From contig NZ_OX030782.1 of the NCBI RefSeq assembly GCF_943733665.1, positions 1,384,001 to 1,448,000 of the forward strand: 64,000 bases of DNA, written 5' to 3'. The notes beneath the pieces are model-generated. The model worked only from the letters and a program-made list of their open reading frames with translations. It searched no databases and was not told the DNA's origin. Made by a program: the position numbers and the translations under genes. Position 1 is the first letter of the stretch, and each line of letters starts with the position of its first letter. Below are positions 1 to 9,600 of this stretch, in pieces. The DNA is from Aquimarina sp. Aq107. GTDB taxonomy: Bacteria > Bacteroidota > Bacteroidia > Flavobacteriales > Flavobacteriaceae.

Positions 1-310
1 GGCATTTATGCGAGGACGTACTTTGGATAATGCGTTTGTAATTCTTGACGAAGCGCAAAACACTACGCATGCCCAAATGAAAATGTTCTTGACCCGTATG
101 GGTAAAAATGCAAAGTTTATGATTACCGGTGATCCTGGACAGATTGATTTACCGCGTAGAGTAACATCTGGTCTAAAAGAAGCATTATTAGTGTTAAAAG
201 GAGTTTCAGGAATTGGAGTAATACACTTAGATGATAAAGACGTGATCCGTCATAAATTGGTAAAAAAGGTGATTGCGGCATATAAAGAAATAGAAAACAG
301 AAACGATTAA
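1..310 (+). CDS. phoH: PhoH family ATPase, C-terminal fragment (5' end outside window)
   Basis: The gene enters the window already open: the two codons before the first visible ATG (base 8) continue the frame (Ala-Phe), so that ATG is internal. What remains is the C-terminal half of a PhoH-like P-loop ATPase. It has the Walker B strand FVILDEAQN, then a sensor-like segment GDPGQIDLP, and ends in a charged helix. The Walker A motif lies off the window. Known family: PhoH/YbeZ proteins are cytoplasmic ATPases tied to RNA metabolism, often near the rRNA-maturation endonuclease YbeY; the precise role in Bacteroidota is not settled. A 104-bp gap separates it from the next gene start. Family is secure, exact function is not. 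Confidence 0.93.
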   Translation, partial: AFMRGRTLDNAFVILDEAQNTTHAQMKMFLTRMGKNAKFMITGDPGQIDLPRRVTSGLKEALLVLKGVSGIGVIHLDDKDVIRHKLVKKVIAAYKEIENRND

Positions 311-414
311 TTTAGAGGTGAATATGTGAGTTTTTGAGAGGTGAGCCTTTCAATAAAATATATTATAAGTTTTGTAAAGATTGTTGTATTATTTTGATAT
401 TAAAAGGAGATACA

Positions 415-792
415 TTGAAAAGTAAGTATCATTTTAAATTTGAAGATTTAATTATTTACAATAAAGCTATTGAGTTTGGGGAATCGGTAAATAATCAGAT
501 AGCTTCTTTTCCGAAGGAAGAAATGTATAGATTAGCTTCTCAGTTCATTAGAGCAGCGGATTCGGTAGCATTAAATATAGCAGAAGGCTCTGCAAGTTCT
601 GATGCTCAGTTTAATAGATATCTTCAAATGGCTTGGGATAGTGCGCATGAATGTATTGTTTGCAGTACTAAAGCAAAATTAAGAGGTTTTATTAGGGAAG
701 ATCAGGATGAAAGAAATAGATCAGATATTACCGAATTATCCAAAATGATAACCTCATTTAAAAGACATTTAAAATCAAAATCTAACGAGTAG
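415..792 (+). CDS. Four-helix-bundle protein of the 23S rRNA intervening-sequence type
   Basis: A 125-residue protein of the small four-helix-bundle family first noticed inside 23S rRNA intervening sequences (TIGR02436 type). Diagnostic parts are the start K-Y-H-F-K-F-E-D-L, then YNKAIEFG, the central SQFIRAADSVALNIAEGSA, and DAQFNRYLQMAWDSAHE. I place the start at the TTG at 415, not the in-frame ATG at 334: AAAGGAGA ends 4 nt before the TTG, family members begin with exactly this residue run, and the 27 extra residues from 334 (cysteine-rich, hydrophobic) match nothing in the family. Function is unknown; members form homopentamers and may bind nucleic acid. It sits alone between phoH and purC, not inside an rRNA gene. 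Confidence 0.88.
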   Translation: MKSKYHFKFEDLIIYNKAIEFGESVNNQIASFPKEEMYRLASQFIRAADSVALNIAEGSASSDAQFNRYLQMAWDSAHECIVCSTKAKLRGFIREDQDERNRSDITELSKMITSFKRHLKSKSNE

Positions 793-845
793 TCACCATT
801 ATTTATTTTTAAGATACTCACATACTCCACAACTAAGATACTATT

Positions 846-1796
846 ATGAATACGATTACAGATACCAATTATAATTTTCCGAATCAGAAATCAGTTTATA
901 AAGGAAAAGTAAGAGAAGTATACAATATAAATGATGATCTGTTGGTAATGATTGCTACAGATCGTTTATCTGCATTTGATGTAGTAATGCCAAAAGGAAT
1001 TCCTTTTAAAGGACAAATACTGAATCAGATTGCTACTCAGATGATGAAAGCAACTGAGGATTTAGTGCCTAATTGGTTAATCGCCACTCCTGATCCTAAC
1101 GTTGCTGTAGGGCATCTTTGTGAACCGTTTAAAGTAGAGATGGTGATTAGAGGATACCAATCTGGTCATGCTGCTAGAGAATATAAGGCTGGTAAAAGAA
1201 TGTTATGTGGTGTTTCTATGCCTGATGGGATGAAGGAAAATGATAAATTTCCCAAGCCTATTATTACGCCATCGACCAAAGCTGATAATGGAGAACATGA
1301 TGAAGATATTTCCAGAGAAGAAATCCTTGAAAAGGGTATTGTTTCTGAAGTTGATTATCTAGTTCTCGAAGATTATACTAGAAAATTATTCCAAAGAGGA
1401 ACAGAGATTGCTGCAGAAAGAGGATTGATTTTGGTAGACACTAAATATGAATTTGGAAAAACGAAAGATGGAAAAATAGTCTTAATAGATGAAATCCATA
1501 CTCCAGATTCTTCGCGTTATTTTTATGCAGAAGGATATGAAGAAAGACAGCAAAAAGGAGAAGCCCAAAAACAGTTGTCCAAAGAATTTGTAAGACAATG
1601 GTTGATTAGTAATGGTTTCCAGGGAAAAGAAGGACAACAAATTCCTGATATGAGTAATGAGTACATCAATTCTGTATCGGATCGTTATATTGAGTTATTC
1701 GAGAATATAACAGGAACTCCTTTTGAAAAAGCGGATGTTTCTAATATCGATAGTAGGATAGAAGAGAATGTCTTAACGTATTTGAAGACTGTTTAA
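846..1796 (+). CDS. purC: Phosphoribosylaminoimidazole-succinocarboxamide synthase (SAICAR synthetase)
   Basis: PurC joins CAIR and aspartate with ATP to make SAICAR in de novo purine synthesis in the cytoplasm. The 316-residue protein starts with the YKGKVREVY phosphate-binding segment, followed by [19 protein letters not shown], the [16 protein letters not shown] region, and the signature [19 protein letters not shown] near residue 220. This is the long form, about 300 residues, typical of Bacteroidota and eukaryote-like PurC, against about 240 in E. coli. It is not in a pur operon here: the neighbour upstream is the four-helix-bundle gene and the one downstream is convergent. Assignment is secure. 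Confidence 0.97.
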   Translation: MNTITDTNYNFPNQKSVYKGKVREVYNINDDLLVMIATDRLSAFDVVMPKGIPFKGQILNQIATQMMKATEDLVPNWLIATPDPNVAVGHLCEPFKVEMVIRGYQSGHAAREYKAGKRMLCGVSMPDGMKENDKFPKPIITPSTKADNGEHDEDISREEILEKGIVSEVDYLVLEDYTRKLFQRGTEIAAERGLILVDTKYEFGKTKDGKIVLIDEIHTPDSSRYFYAEGYEERQQKGEAQKQLSKEFVRQWLISNGFQGKEGQQIPDMSNEYINSVSDRYIELFENITGTPFEKADVSNIDSRIEENVLTYLKTV

Positions 1797-1840
1797 TTTA
1801 TGCAGTTAAGTTAAAAATTATCGCAGAACGGGAGTATATG

Positions 1841-1865
1841 TCATTCCGGACTTGATCTGGAATCT
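1841..1865. repeat. Degenerate dispersed palindromic repeat (ATTCCGGACTTGATCnGGAATC type)
   Basis: The stretch TCATTCCGGACTTGATCTGG and the following AATCT form an imperfect inverted repeat: ATTCC...GGAAT around a TTGATC core. From memory this matches a short intergenic repeat seen scattered in many Bacteroidota and alphaproteobacterial genomes. Only this one copy is visible here. It lies in the gap between convergent purC and the DUF4174 gene, where it could act as a weak bidirectional hairpin. Confidence 0.45.
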
Positions 1866-1889
1866 ATTGTAGATAATAAACTGATTGGT

Positions 1890-2309
1890 TTAATTTTTAA
1901 TTCTCAATTCTTGTCTACGCATTGGCATTTGATCTATCTGATCAAAAATTTGTACAGATGATAATACTTTGTTAGACTTTAACTTCGTGCCGCCATCTAA
2001 TCCAAGTAGAATAATTTTAAAGTCTTCATTGGATGCATTATATTTCTTATAAGAGGCACTACTTTTCGTTGATGTGTTTTTATCTATTCCTGTTTGATAG
2101 GAGGTAGGTGTTATCTGATATACTATTAGTTTTCTATCCTGTAGATTTTTGGATTTGTTTTTAAATTCCTTTAGTTGTTTAACTAATTTGGGGTTTTTAT
2201 AGGAATCTGCAATAATCAAAATCAAGCGATCTTCCCATCGATGTTTATTAAGATCTTGGGAGAAAGATACAATTGGTAATAGGAGTAAAAGAAATACTAA
2301 GTTTTTCAT
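1890..2309 (-). CDS. Secreted DUF4174 domain protein
   Basis: A 139-residue protein with a clear Sec signal peptide (MKNLVFLLLLLPIVSFSQ, cut expected after residue 17 or 18). The mature part starts with HRWEDRLILIIADS, which is typical of DUF4174, a thioredoxin-fold-like family, and later has FKIILLGLDGGTKLKS, the other conserved block. Function is unknown; family members are periplasmic and small. No CxxC pair is present, so a redox role is unlikely. The gene lies just beyond the terminator of the RHS operon and is transcribed in the same direction, probably as its own unit. Confidence 0.85.
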   Translation of the reverse strand: MKNLVFLLLLLPIVSFSQDLNKHRWEDRLILIIADSYKNPKLVKQLKEFKNKSKNLQDRKLIVYQITPTSYQTGIDKNTSTKSSASYKKYNASNEDFKIILLGLDGGTKLKSNKVLSSVQIFDQIDQMPMRRQELRIKN

Positions 2310-2380
2310 GAATATAAGATATGAAAAATATAGACTTCCTATAGTTATAAGACTATTAAAAAGATATAATTATAAAAAAT

Positions 2381-2417
2381 AAAAGCAACCACATGAAACC
2401 ACCTGATTGCTTTTTAA
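2381..2417 (-). terminator. Rho-independent terminator of the RHS operon; left copy of a duplicated element
   Basis: Read on the minus strand, the arm GCAATCA pairs with TGGTTGC across a loop of GGTGGTTTCATG, followed by TTTTATTTTTTAT. The 37-nt block differs at one position (2392) from the terminator of the leucine operon at 13949-13985; that change breaks the innermost stem pair. It lies 38 bp beyond the stop codon of the SpvB-type gene. Confidence 0.8.
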
Positions 2418-2455
2418 TAAACATTGTTATATAACCTAATTTTATATTGCCATGT

Positions 2456-5400
2456 TTATTCCGTTTTGTAATTGTAGATATTCTTTTTTAGCACATTATC
2501 ATTACTATCAGTTATATAGTCTAATCTATTAAAGTTGTCATAATGATATTTAATCTCTTCCTGTCTTGCGTCGATTTCTGAAGTAATATTGCCATTATCA
2601 TCATAAAAAGATAATTTAATCATGGCATTTGGTAACCGACTATATAGTTTTATTAGCTCTATTTTTAATTGATTATTATTAAGGTTTTGTAATTGGTTGT
2701 ATGATACATCAAGATTCTCTATGACCTCCGAGAATCGCACGTTATCGATTGAAGCAACAGAACGCTTATAATTATAACCAGAAAGGTTAACCGCATATAA
2801 TCCTTTGCCATTAGTAGTTTCTTCAACAACGCCTTTATTACTAATTTTAGTAATCTCACTAGTTAGTCTTAGATCATTTTCATTAGGTCCGCTATACTCC
2901 TTTTTAGGATATAACCTTCCCGATTCATTACGCCATTCTGCCACAGTAACTCCAGTTATTTTATTGTCTATTTTTGAAATTCTTTTAGAAACTGCATTTA
3001 TCATATTTACATTCTCAAAAGCATTTGAGTTTTCATATGCATATTCTATATTTTGTTCCTCTATTAGCCCTTTACTATCGGTTCTTTTACTTTTATTAAT
3101 AAGACCTTTTTCATTGTACTCATATTCTTCTATGCTTGTAATTATATTCGGTTGTGAATTTTCATAAAAATATGTTTGGGTAGTTTTTTTATTTTGTAAC
3201 AATCTATTACCAATAAAAACAGGTCGGTTTTCTGAATTGTATTCAAATAAATCAGGACTAATAACTGTAGAGTTAATAGTCTGTTTTACTATATTTCCGT
3301 CTATGTTTTTTATTACAGTTTTTTCTAATAATCCAGCTTTTCTGATATCCAGATCACCTGTATTGAAATAATTAAATACTTTACCAATGCTAGAATTACC
3401 ATCCCCTCTTTTTTCGGTTATTACCTCCCTGTAATAAGTAGCATTATTAGCTAAAGTCCTTGGTTCATTAAAGGTATAATCAGTTATATTATTTTGATTA
3501 AATCCGTCATATACATTTATTGATTTAATTACAATATCATAGATGTCCTGATTGATCATATTATCTTGAAACCTTTGAATAAATGTTTTAAGCGTACCAT
3601 TAGAACCTTTTCTGGTTATATAATATGAATTAGATAGTTTTGTAGATGCAGGGTATTCTGAAATTTGAAGTTCATCTCTATTTATTTCACCATTCTTAGG
3701 GTTAATGTAAAAATACCGGAACTTTTCATCTTGCCCTCCATATTTTCTAACAAACAATTTATCATTTCCAGATGCCCCTAATTGAAAATCATATCGATAA
3801 TAAGTTCCTATTTCATTTAATACATTAGAATCATATTCTTCGATTAACTCTATACTATTAGAATTACTTTTATAAATAGAGTTTTCATAAATCACATATT
3901 CTCCTATTTCGTATGGTTGATATTTATGTTCTTCTATATCGTATTCGGTAAAAGAATTGAAATTTGGATCAAAAAATATTACAGATTTAAGCGTCGTATC
4001 CTCTGATTGACTTGCTTTTGAAGCAAACAGTTTGTTAATTCCATATCTGTATTGAGCAAAATAATAAGGCCCAATCCAATCTTTTCCATTAAAAAAATAT
4101 TTATTTCTTCGATTATCTAAACCGCTAATAACATTATTGAAAATTAGATTTCGTGAAAACTCGTATTCATTTAAAGTGATATCTGATAGAATAATATCTC
4201 TAGGATAATTAGGGTAATCTGTACAGTATGGATCTTCTGGAAATAAATTACAATTTGGTGCACTGGCAAGATCATATGTTTCTGTTCTGAATGTATGATC
4301 CATTTGATAACTAAATGCTTTCCCATCAAATAATAAGTGTTTTCCTTTAATGTTGTCGATAGTAACATCATCATAATTTCCCTCTTGATTAAAGGAGTCT
4401 GCTTTTCTCCATTGTTTACCAGATTTTACAATTGGGATCATCGTTCCATCTTTTGCTACAAAAATCACATATCTATCCGTTGTAATCACTTGACTGATTT
4501 CCGTAGCTATTATTGGTACGTCAAAAGTTTTTTCTTTCCAGGTATATCCGTCATCATCTAAGCAAAATATCGTACAGGTATTTTGAAAATAATACCCCAT
4601 ATAATCATCTTCGACAAAACTTATAGCACCAACAGAACTTTGTTTATTATAATAGAATATTTCCTCTATCCAATTTTCTCCATTCCAGGTATTAACAAGA
4701 AAATACGGATTAGTAACACCTTTAACATTTCTAACAATAATGTTGTCCTTTAAAAAAACACTTAATGCATGAGCACTAGAGCTAGTGTAAGAATGGTTAA
4801 TGTAGGAAGGACTATTATTGTACAAAAATTTATTTTCATATTGATAGGTTACCTCAGACCCTGTAGTATTTTTTATCTTATGTATTGTCCCTTTAAATAC
4901 TCCATCCGTATTGTACTCAAAACGTTGTGGGTTTAAGGGTTCGTTATTACTATTGTTTAAGGTAATTTGGGTAAGGTATCTTTTGGCAAACAAATCTGAT
5001 CCATAGATTTCATATCCTAATTGATGCTTACTTAATTGTTGTCCATCACTTCTCTTTAAAACAATATTATCTAGGTATTTTTTTTCATATTGTTCTTGAT
5101 ATGCATCTGGTTCATTGATCTCTGTATGGGGTTCATAATATTCTTGGATAGAATTTGTATTTGTTTTATCCAGATAATTAAGTTCTATTGCTTCTCCAGA
5201 ATCAGATTCAATTCTTACAAGGTAAGACGCCTCCGTATGTTTTGGGCCTAGGTTGTCTGCTTGCACAGCCTGATTTGTAGTTTCATAAAAGAATTCAATC
5301 TTGTCATTCCATTGATTCGAAATTTTTGATAAATTCCAGGCAAAAGTTTGCAGCGTACCTCCAGTTGCTTTAGAATCTCCAATCCAGTTTTTCCATCTAA

Positions 5401-6040
5401 TAATATTTTCATTAGCATTAGTGGTAGTATTAGTATCAGAATTACCATAAAAATAAGTGTTTCCATTATCCTTTGTAATTACCCAATAATTACTAGATCT
5501 ATAATAAAAAACTTTCCAATTAGGTAGGTTCTCAACTTTAAACTCATAAAAGTTTGCAGATGTTTTTTTTGTACAGATTAATTTTTTTAAACCACCCTCT
5601 AACAAAAAGAATTCATCATCATCTCTATAACCGGTTTGTTTATTATCGGCTATTATTTTAGAAGTATTGATATTCCAACCTAGACCAACCACTCCTGTAG
5701 CCTTCATTTTGTTGGAGTAATCAACATACTTAATAGCATTAGATCCGTTAAAACTTAAATCCAGACCTGCTGTTAATCTATTGGATGTAATAGATGTAAT
5801 GGGAACGGAATAATTTACTTTACCATTAGCTTGATTTATAGTACCTGTAGATAAACCATCTATTGCACTAGTCGTACTTTCATTAGCTGCAAATTCTGGT
5901 TCTTCTCCTGAAGCGGTAGATTTCTGTTCTATTGTATCTTCTTTATTAGACTCTTTAATGTCGTACCATACAGTTTGTGATTGTAAAAGTGCGCAAAAAA
6001 GAAAAAGAACAGAGGTGCAAAATATATTTTTAATTTTCAT
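2456..6040 (-). CDS. SpvB/TcaC-type N-terminal domain protein with C-terminal YD repeats
   Basis: A 1194-residue secreted protein. The signal peptide (residues 1 to about 21) ends in LLQSQ. Residues about 50-140 form a SpvB/TcaC-like N-terminus: GTINQANGKVNYSVPI, GLDLSFNGSNAIKYVD, and the GVVGLGWN block. The middle (about 400-800) has aromatic, glycine-poor repeats that look like a beta-propeller, similar in position to the propeller of Tc-toxin B subunits. The last 200 residues carry a few YD-type repeats (EYEYNEKGLI, YHYDNFNRLDYI). There is no RHS core or toxin tip. Known family: SpvB plus propeller plus RHS makes the shell of Tc-type toxins. Here it is the last gene of a five-gene operon, 37 bp after the lipoprotein gene. 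I infer a partner for the RHS protein upstream; there is no direct proof. Confidence 0.82.
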   Translation of the reverse strand: MKIKNIFCTSVLFLFCALLQSQTVWYDIKESNKEDTIEQKSTASGEEPEFAANESTTSAIDGLSTGTINQANGKVNYSVPITSITSNRLTAGLDLSFNGSNAIKYVDYSNKMKATGVVGLGWNINTSKIIADNKQTGYRDDDEFFLLEGGLKKLICTKKTSANFYEFKVENLPNWKVFYYRSSNYWVITKDNGNTYFYGNSDTNTTTNANENIIRWKNWIGDSKATGGTLQTFAWNLSKISNQWNDKIEFFYETTNQAVQADNLGPKHTEASYLVRIESDSGEAIELNYLDKTNTNSIQEYYEPHTEINEPDAYQEQYEKKYLDNIVLKRSDGQQLSKHQLGYEIYGSDLFAKRYLTQITLNNSNNEPLNPQRFEYNTDGVFKGTIHKIKNTTGSEVTYQYENKFLYNNSPSYINHSYTSSSAHALSVFLKDNIIVRNVKGVTNPYFLVNTWNGENWIEEIFYYNKQSSVGAISFVEDDYMGYYFQNTCTIFCLDDDGYTWKEKTFDVPIIATEISQVITTDRYVIFVAKDGTMIPIVKSGKQWRKADSFNQEGNYDDVTIDNIKGKHLLFDGKAFSYQMDHTFRTETYDLASAPNCNLFPEDPYCTDYPNYPRDIILSDITLNEYEFSRNLIFNNVISGLDNRRNKYFFNGKDWIGPYYFAQYRYGINKLFASKASQSEDTTLKSVIFFDPNFNSFTEYDIEEHKYQPYEIGEYVIYENSIYKSNSNSIELIEEYDSNVLNEIGTYYRYDFQLGASGNDKLFVRKYGGQDEKFRYFYINPKNGEINRDELQISEYPASTKLSNSYYITRKGSNGTLKTFIQRFQDNMINQDIYDIVIKSINVYDGFNQNNITDYTFNEPRTLANNATYYREVITEKRGDGNSSIGKVFNYFNTGDLDIRKAGLLEKTVIKNIDGNIVKQTINSTVISPDLFEYNSENRPVFIGNRLLQNKKTTQTYFYENSQPNIITSIEEYEYNEKGLINKSKRTDSKGLIEEQNIEYAYENSNAFENVNMINAVSKRISKIDNKITGVTVAEWRNESGRLYPKKEYSGPNENDLRLTSEITKISNKGVVEETTNGKGLYAVNLSGYNYKRSVASIDNVRFSEVIENLDVSYNQLQNLNNNQLKIELIKLYSRLPNAMIKLSFYDDNGNITSEIDARQEEIKYHYDNFNRLDYITDSNDNVLKKNIYNYKTE

Positions 6041-6077
6041 TTTATATTGTTTTTATCTCAGATTTTGTGTGGTTGGA

Positions 6078-6671
6078 TTACCAATCTGCAGTTTGGTTTT
6101 TTAGGGCTTCGGGCATTTCCTGTTTGATATATATATAATGTCTATAATAGTTCTTCTTTTCTTTTATAATCAAGTGTAACTTATTATTGCTTATTAAGGC
6201 TTTGTAGAGGTAATGATCCATACTTCCTCCTATGGAAATATTTTGTTTTTGAAAAAACTCTATTTCAAATTCATTTGTGTTTATGGCATAAAAACCTTGA
6301 GTTGCAATGTTTGGATTTATTTTATCCTTGTTTTTTTCTAAATAGATTCCGTTTTTTTCAACCGTAAATTTATTTACATGTCCAGTTTTAAAAAATCTTA
6401 GATAATGATCTTTGAATTTATAAGTTTTCCAACTACTGTCATATTCAGTTAAGAAAGAACTATTATTATTGGTAAAGGAGTATTTCCTAAGATATAAAAC
6501 TTCAGTATTAATAATATTTAGTACATTCTCTTTAGATCTAATTTTTAGAACAGAATGTTTATCATTAATTCTTAACCTGTTATTAATATCTTCTTGACCA
6601 AAATAAGTGGAACACGAAATTATCGAGCAAAAAAGAAATAATATTTTAATTCTCTTTAAAATTTTTACCAT
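6078..6671 (-). CDS. Lipoprotein, candidate immunity protein for the RHS toxin
   Basis: A 197-residue protein with a lipobox (SIISC, lipidated Cys at residue 20) after a basic N-terminus. I recognise no domain in the mature part, which is rich in Lys, Asn and aromatic residues and predicted mostly beta. Its ATG overlaps the stop of the RHS gene by 7 nt, so the two are translationally coupled. Position directly after the toxin tip, small size and lack of homology are what an immunity gene shows in polymorphic toxin loci; a lipid anchor would place it at the periplasmic face or outer membrane. That role is inference. A structural or assembly lipoprotein is the alternative. Confidence 0.7.
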   Translation of the reverse strand: MVKILKRIKILFLFCSIISCSTYFGQEDINNRLRINDKHSVLKIRSKENVLNIINTEVLYLRKYSFTNNNSSFLTEYDSSWKTYKFKDHYLRFFKTGHVNKFTVEKNGIYLEKNKDKINPNIATQGFYAINTNEFEIEFFQKQNISIGGSMDHYLYKALISNNKLHLIIKEKKNYYRHYIYIKQEMPEALKNQTADW

Positions 6672-9600
6672 AATGTATATGGATTATTATATGAATTATA
6701 TTGAAAGTATAATGCCTTTCTATTGTGAGTCATAATGAAACCAGGTTGTCTAGTATCTAGGGCTAACTTTTTACCAAATAACTTTACCGCAAGATATATA
6801 TCGTGTGCACGTAAATCCTGAATTTTGTGACGATTTTTTTCCGAATTTAATCCCACACGATACCCTTTATAAGCTAAATATTGAGCTCCTAATCTATATT
6901 TAGGACCTTCCTCTTCAACAAAATTATGTGGATATTCCTCATCAAATACTGGATTAAAAGGGACATCTAGTCTTCCATGGTTAGCTTTAATTCTGTCATT
7001 TAATTTATCAGAATCTTCACTGTAGTCGTCTCTGTAGCCTGTGAATAAATTAAACCCATAACTGAAATCTCCATAGCTTAACTGTAAAGCAGCAGTTCTA
7101 TAGCTATCATTTCCATCACCTAAAGAGTTAGATCCTATTCCGATATACTGAAATGGAAATCCATCATTTTCATATCGAAAACCAAATTTACCTGAAGTAA
7201 AATCCAATCCACCTACCCTTTGCCCTCCATTTTTACCAAGGCCATCAGTAAATTTTGTAGTATAAAAACGTAGTCCCGTATCTCCATCATTCCATCCTAA
7301 TGAATACGATAACCTTGTCTCATTTGATACTGTTCTATGTCCTTTATCTACATCAAAGGTACCATAATTAGTAAAACCATATCCAATACTTCCTTCAAAA
7401 TTACCTAAACGTCCATTGATACTAGCATTGAGTCCCCAACCTCCAAAATTTGACCCCCAACTATAAGTAGGATTAAATGATAAGGTTAGTCCGTCACCTG
7501 TAGCATCACCCGTTGCAACACTATTAAACTGAGAATACGCAGCTCCAAAAGCGGCATTTTCTACACTTTCATATCCAGCAAAAGCACTTTGAGCCGCTCC
7601 TGTACCTAATGATGTAAAAAAGTCTTCCCAATTGTTAACATTACCTCTTGCTGCATCAAAGGCTGTATATACAAAGGCACCAACTAATGTGGCAAGCCAT
7701 GAAAACTCTCCATCAGGATCTACCATCATGACGGGATTATTACCCATCGCCAAATATGGACTACTAAATTGTCCTTGTGGATCTACTGCAAACCATCTTC
7801 CTAAAGAAGCATCATACATTCGAGATCCAAAATCATAATGATCAAGACCACCTTCTTGTTGTATTTCTTTGCCTTGGAACTTGTAATTGTATTCGCTGGC
7901 AATTGATGCTTGTAGTTCTCCTGAATGGGTTAATCCAAAGGGATAATAATCTGTATTTGATATAATTTCATTAGTCTCTATATTACCATTATTATTGGCA
8001 TCAGTATACGATAACCTGTTATTTCCTAAATGATCTGCATACACATAGGCATACTTATAAGAATTACCTACTTTATACACGAAACCTTCAGCTTGCCCGA
8101 AAAACTGGAGTTGAGAATTAGTATATTGGAAACCTCCTAAATATTCTGTTTTTGTAGTATTTGCTCCGGAAGTATACGTTTTAGATAATTTTGCCCCGGT
8201 AGAGTTATAGGTGATATCAATTATTTCTCCATTGTCAAAGGTCACTTTACTAGGCAAATTAAGATAGTTATAAGTAATACTAAATTTTTTATGATTATCC
8301 CTTATCAGGTTACCGTTTTCATCATATTCATAATCTACAGTGTTATTATTGTTAGCATCTTTAAAACCATATTGATCGTTTCCAGAATCAGTAACTTTAG
8401 TAAGCTGGTTGCCATTATATTCATACATTAGATTGTCCATATCTAAATATGAAGAACTGTTTTGCCAGCCATTTCTGGATAACGATGTAATATTACCATT
8501 TCTATCATAGTTCAAATTAGACACGTTGTAACGATTGTTTTCAGTAACTGAACTACTAGAAAATGTTGCCTTAGAAATTCTTCCTAAATTGTCATATTGA
8601 TAATCATAGGTTTTTAAATTATCATTGATGGCTGATTTCCAGTCTACTCCTGTAATGGTTCCGGAATAAAGAGGGGTAATTCCTGAATTAGCATTATTAT
8701 ATCTGGTTTCAAATGCAAACAGGTCATTGCCTAAATCTTGATTTGGATTGTTCAATTGTTTTAGCCAACCTCTTATATTTCTTTTGTATTCAATATTTTG
8801 TAAAGCTGTTGTATTATTAGATGTACCTCCAATTTTTTTATTAGTTAATTCTCCTAGTTCGTTATAAACATGCTCTACAATTCTTTCTTCTTGTTGATTA
8901 TTTATCTTTTGAAGTTGATTTGTTAATCTGCCGGCATTATCATATTCAAACCTATCTGTCGTTTGGATACTTGGTGAGGAGGAAGTTCTTTTATGAGTAG
9001 TTATGACTTTCTGTACATTTCCAGTAAAATCCAGTTCAGTTTCTACAATATTGGAACCAGAAAGGTGGTTTTTTCCATATACCTTTATTTCTTGAGTTTT
9101 ATGATCGTAAAACGGATATGACTTGGTCCAGGTATTTGCTCCAATAGTTTTTGACCAACTTGCAGTGGGTAAACCTTTGGTTTTAGAAGTTACCACTTGT
9201 CCTAATACATTTGTTGGAATCGATGGTTTATCAGAGTCAGAAAAGTTATAATCATCATAATAGTTTACGGATGTGACTTCTATAATGTCAGTATTTGGAA
9301 ATGCAGTATTGGAATAGTTAATGGAAACTCCACCAATAATATTAGTGGTATTTGTTCTATTTTCTACATTAGAAAGGTTATTAGAGTTATTAATAAAATT
9401 ATCTATTTGTGCTTGTGATTGTTCTTGTGTTAAACTACTACTAAATTTTCCTGAGTATATAGTTCTTCCTAATGCATCATACTTGTTAAACATCCATTGA
9501 TTTAAACTTCTTAATTGATAATCTTGAGTTAAAATGGGCCTATCCAGTTGGTCATATACTACGTATTGCCATGCTTTTCCCGGCATTTTTTGACCAATTT

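Noticed and set aside
334..414. N-terminal extension of the four-helix-bundle protein from ATG 334
   Set aside because: The extra 27 residues do not match the family, and a strong ribosome site precedes the TTG at 415.
2805..3167. Open frame of 120 codons on the plus strand
   Set aside because: It lies wholly inside the SpvB-type gene on the other strand, is very rich in Leu and Ser as antisense frames are, and has no start signal.
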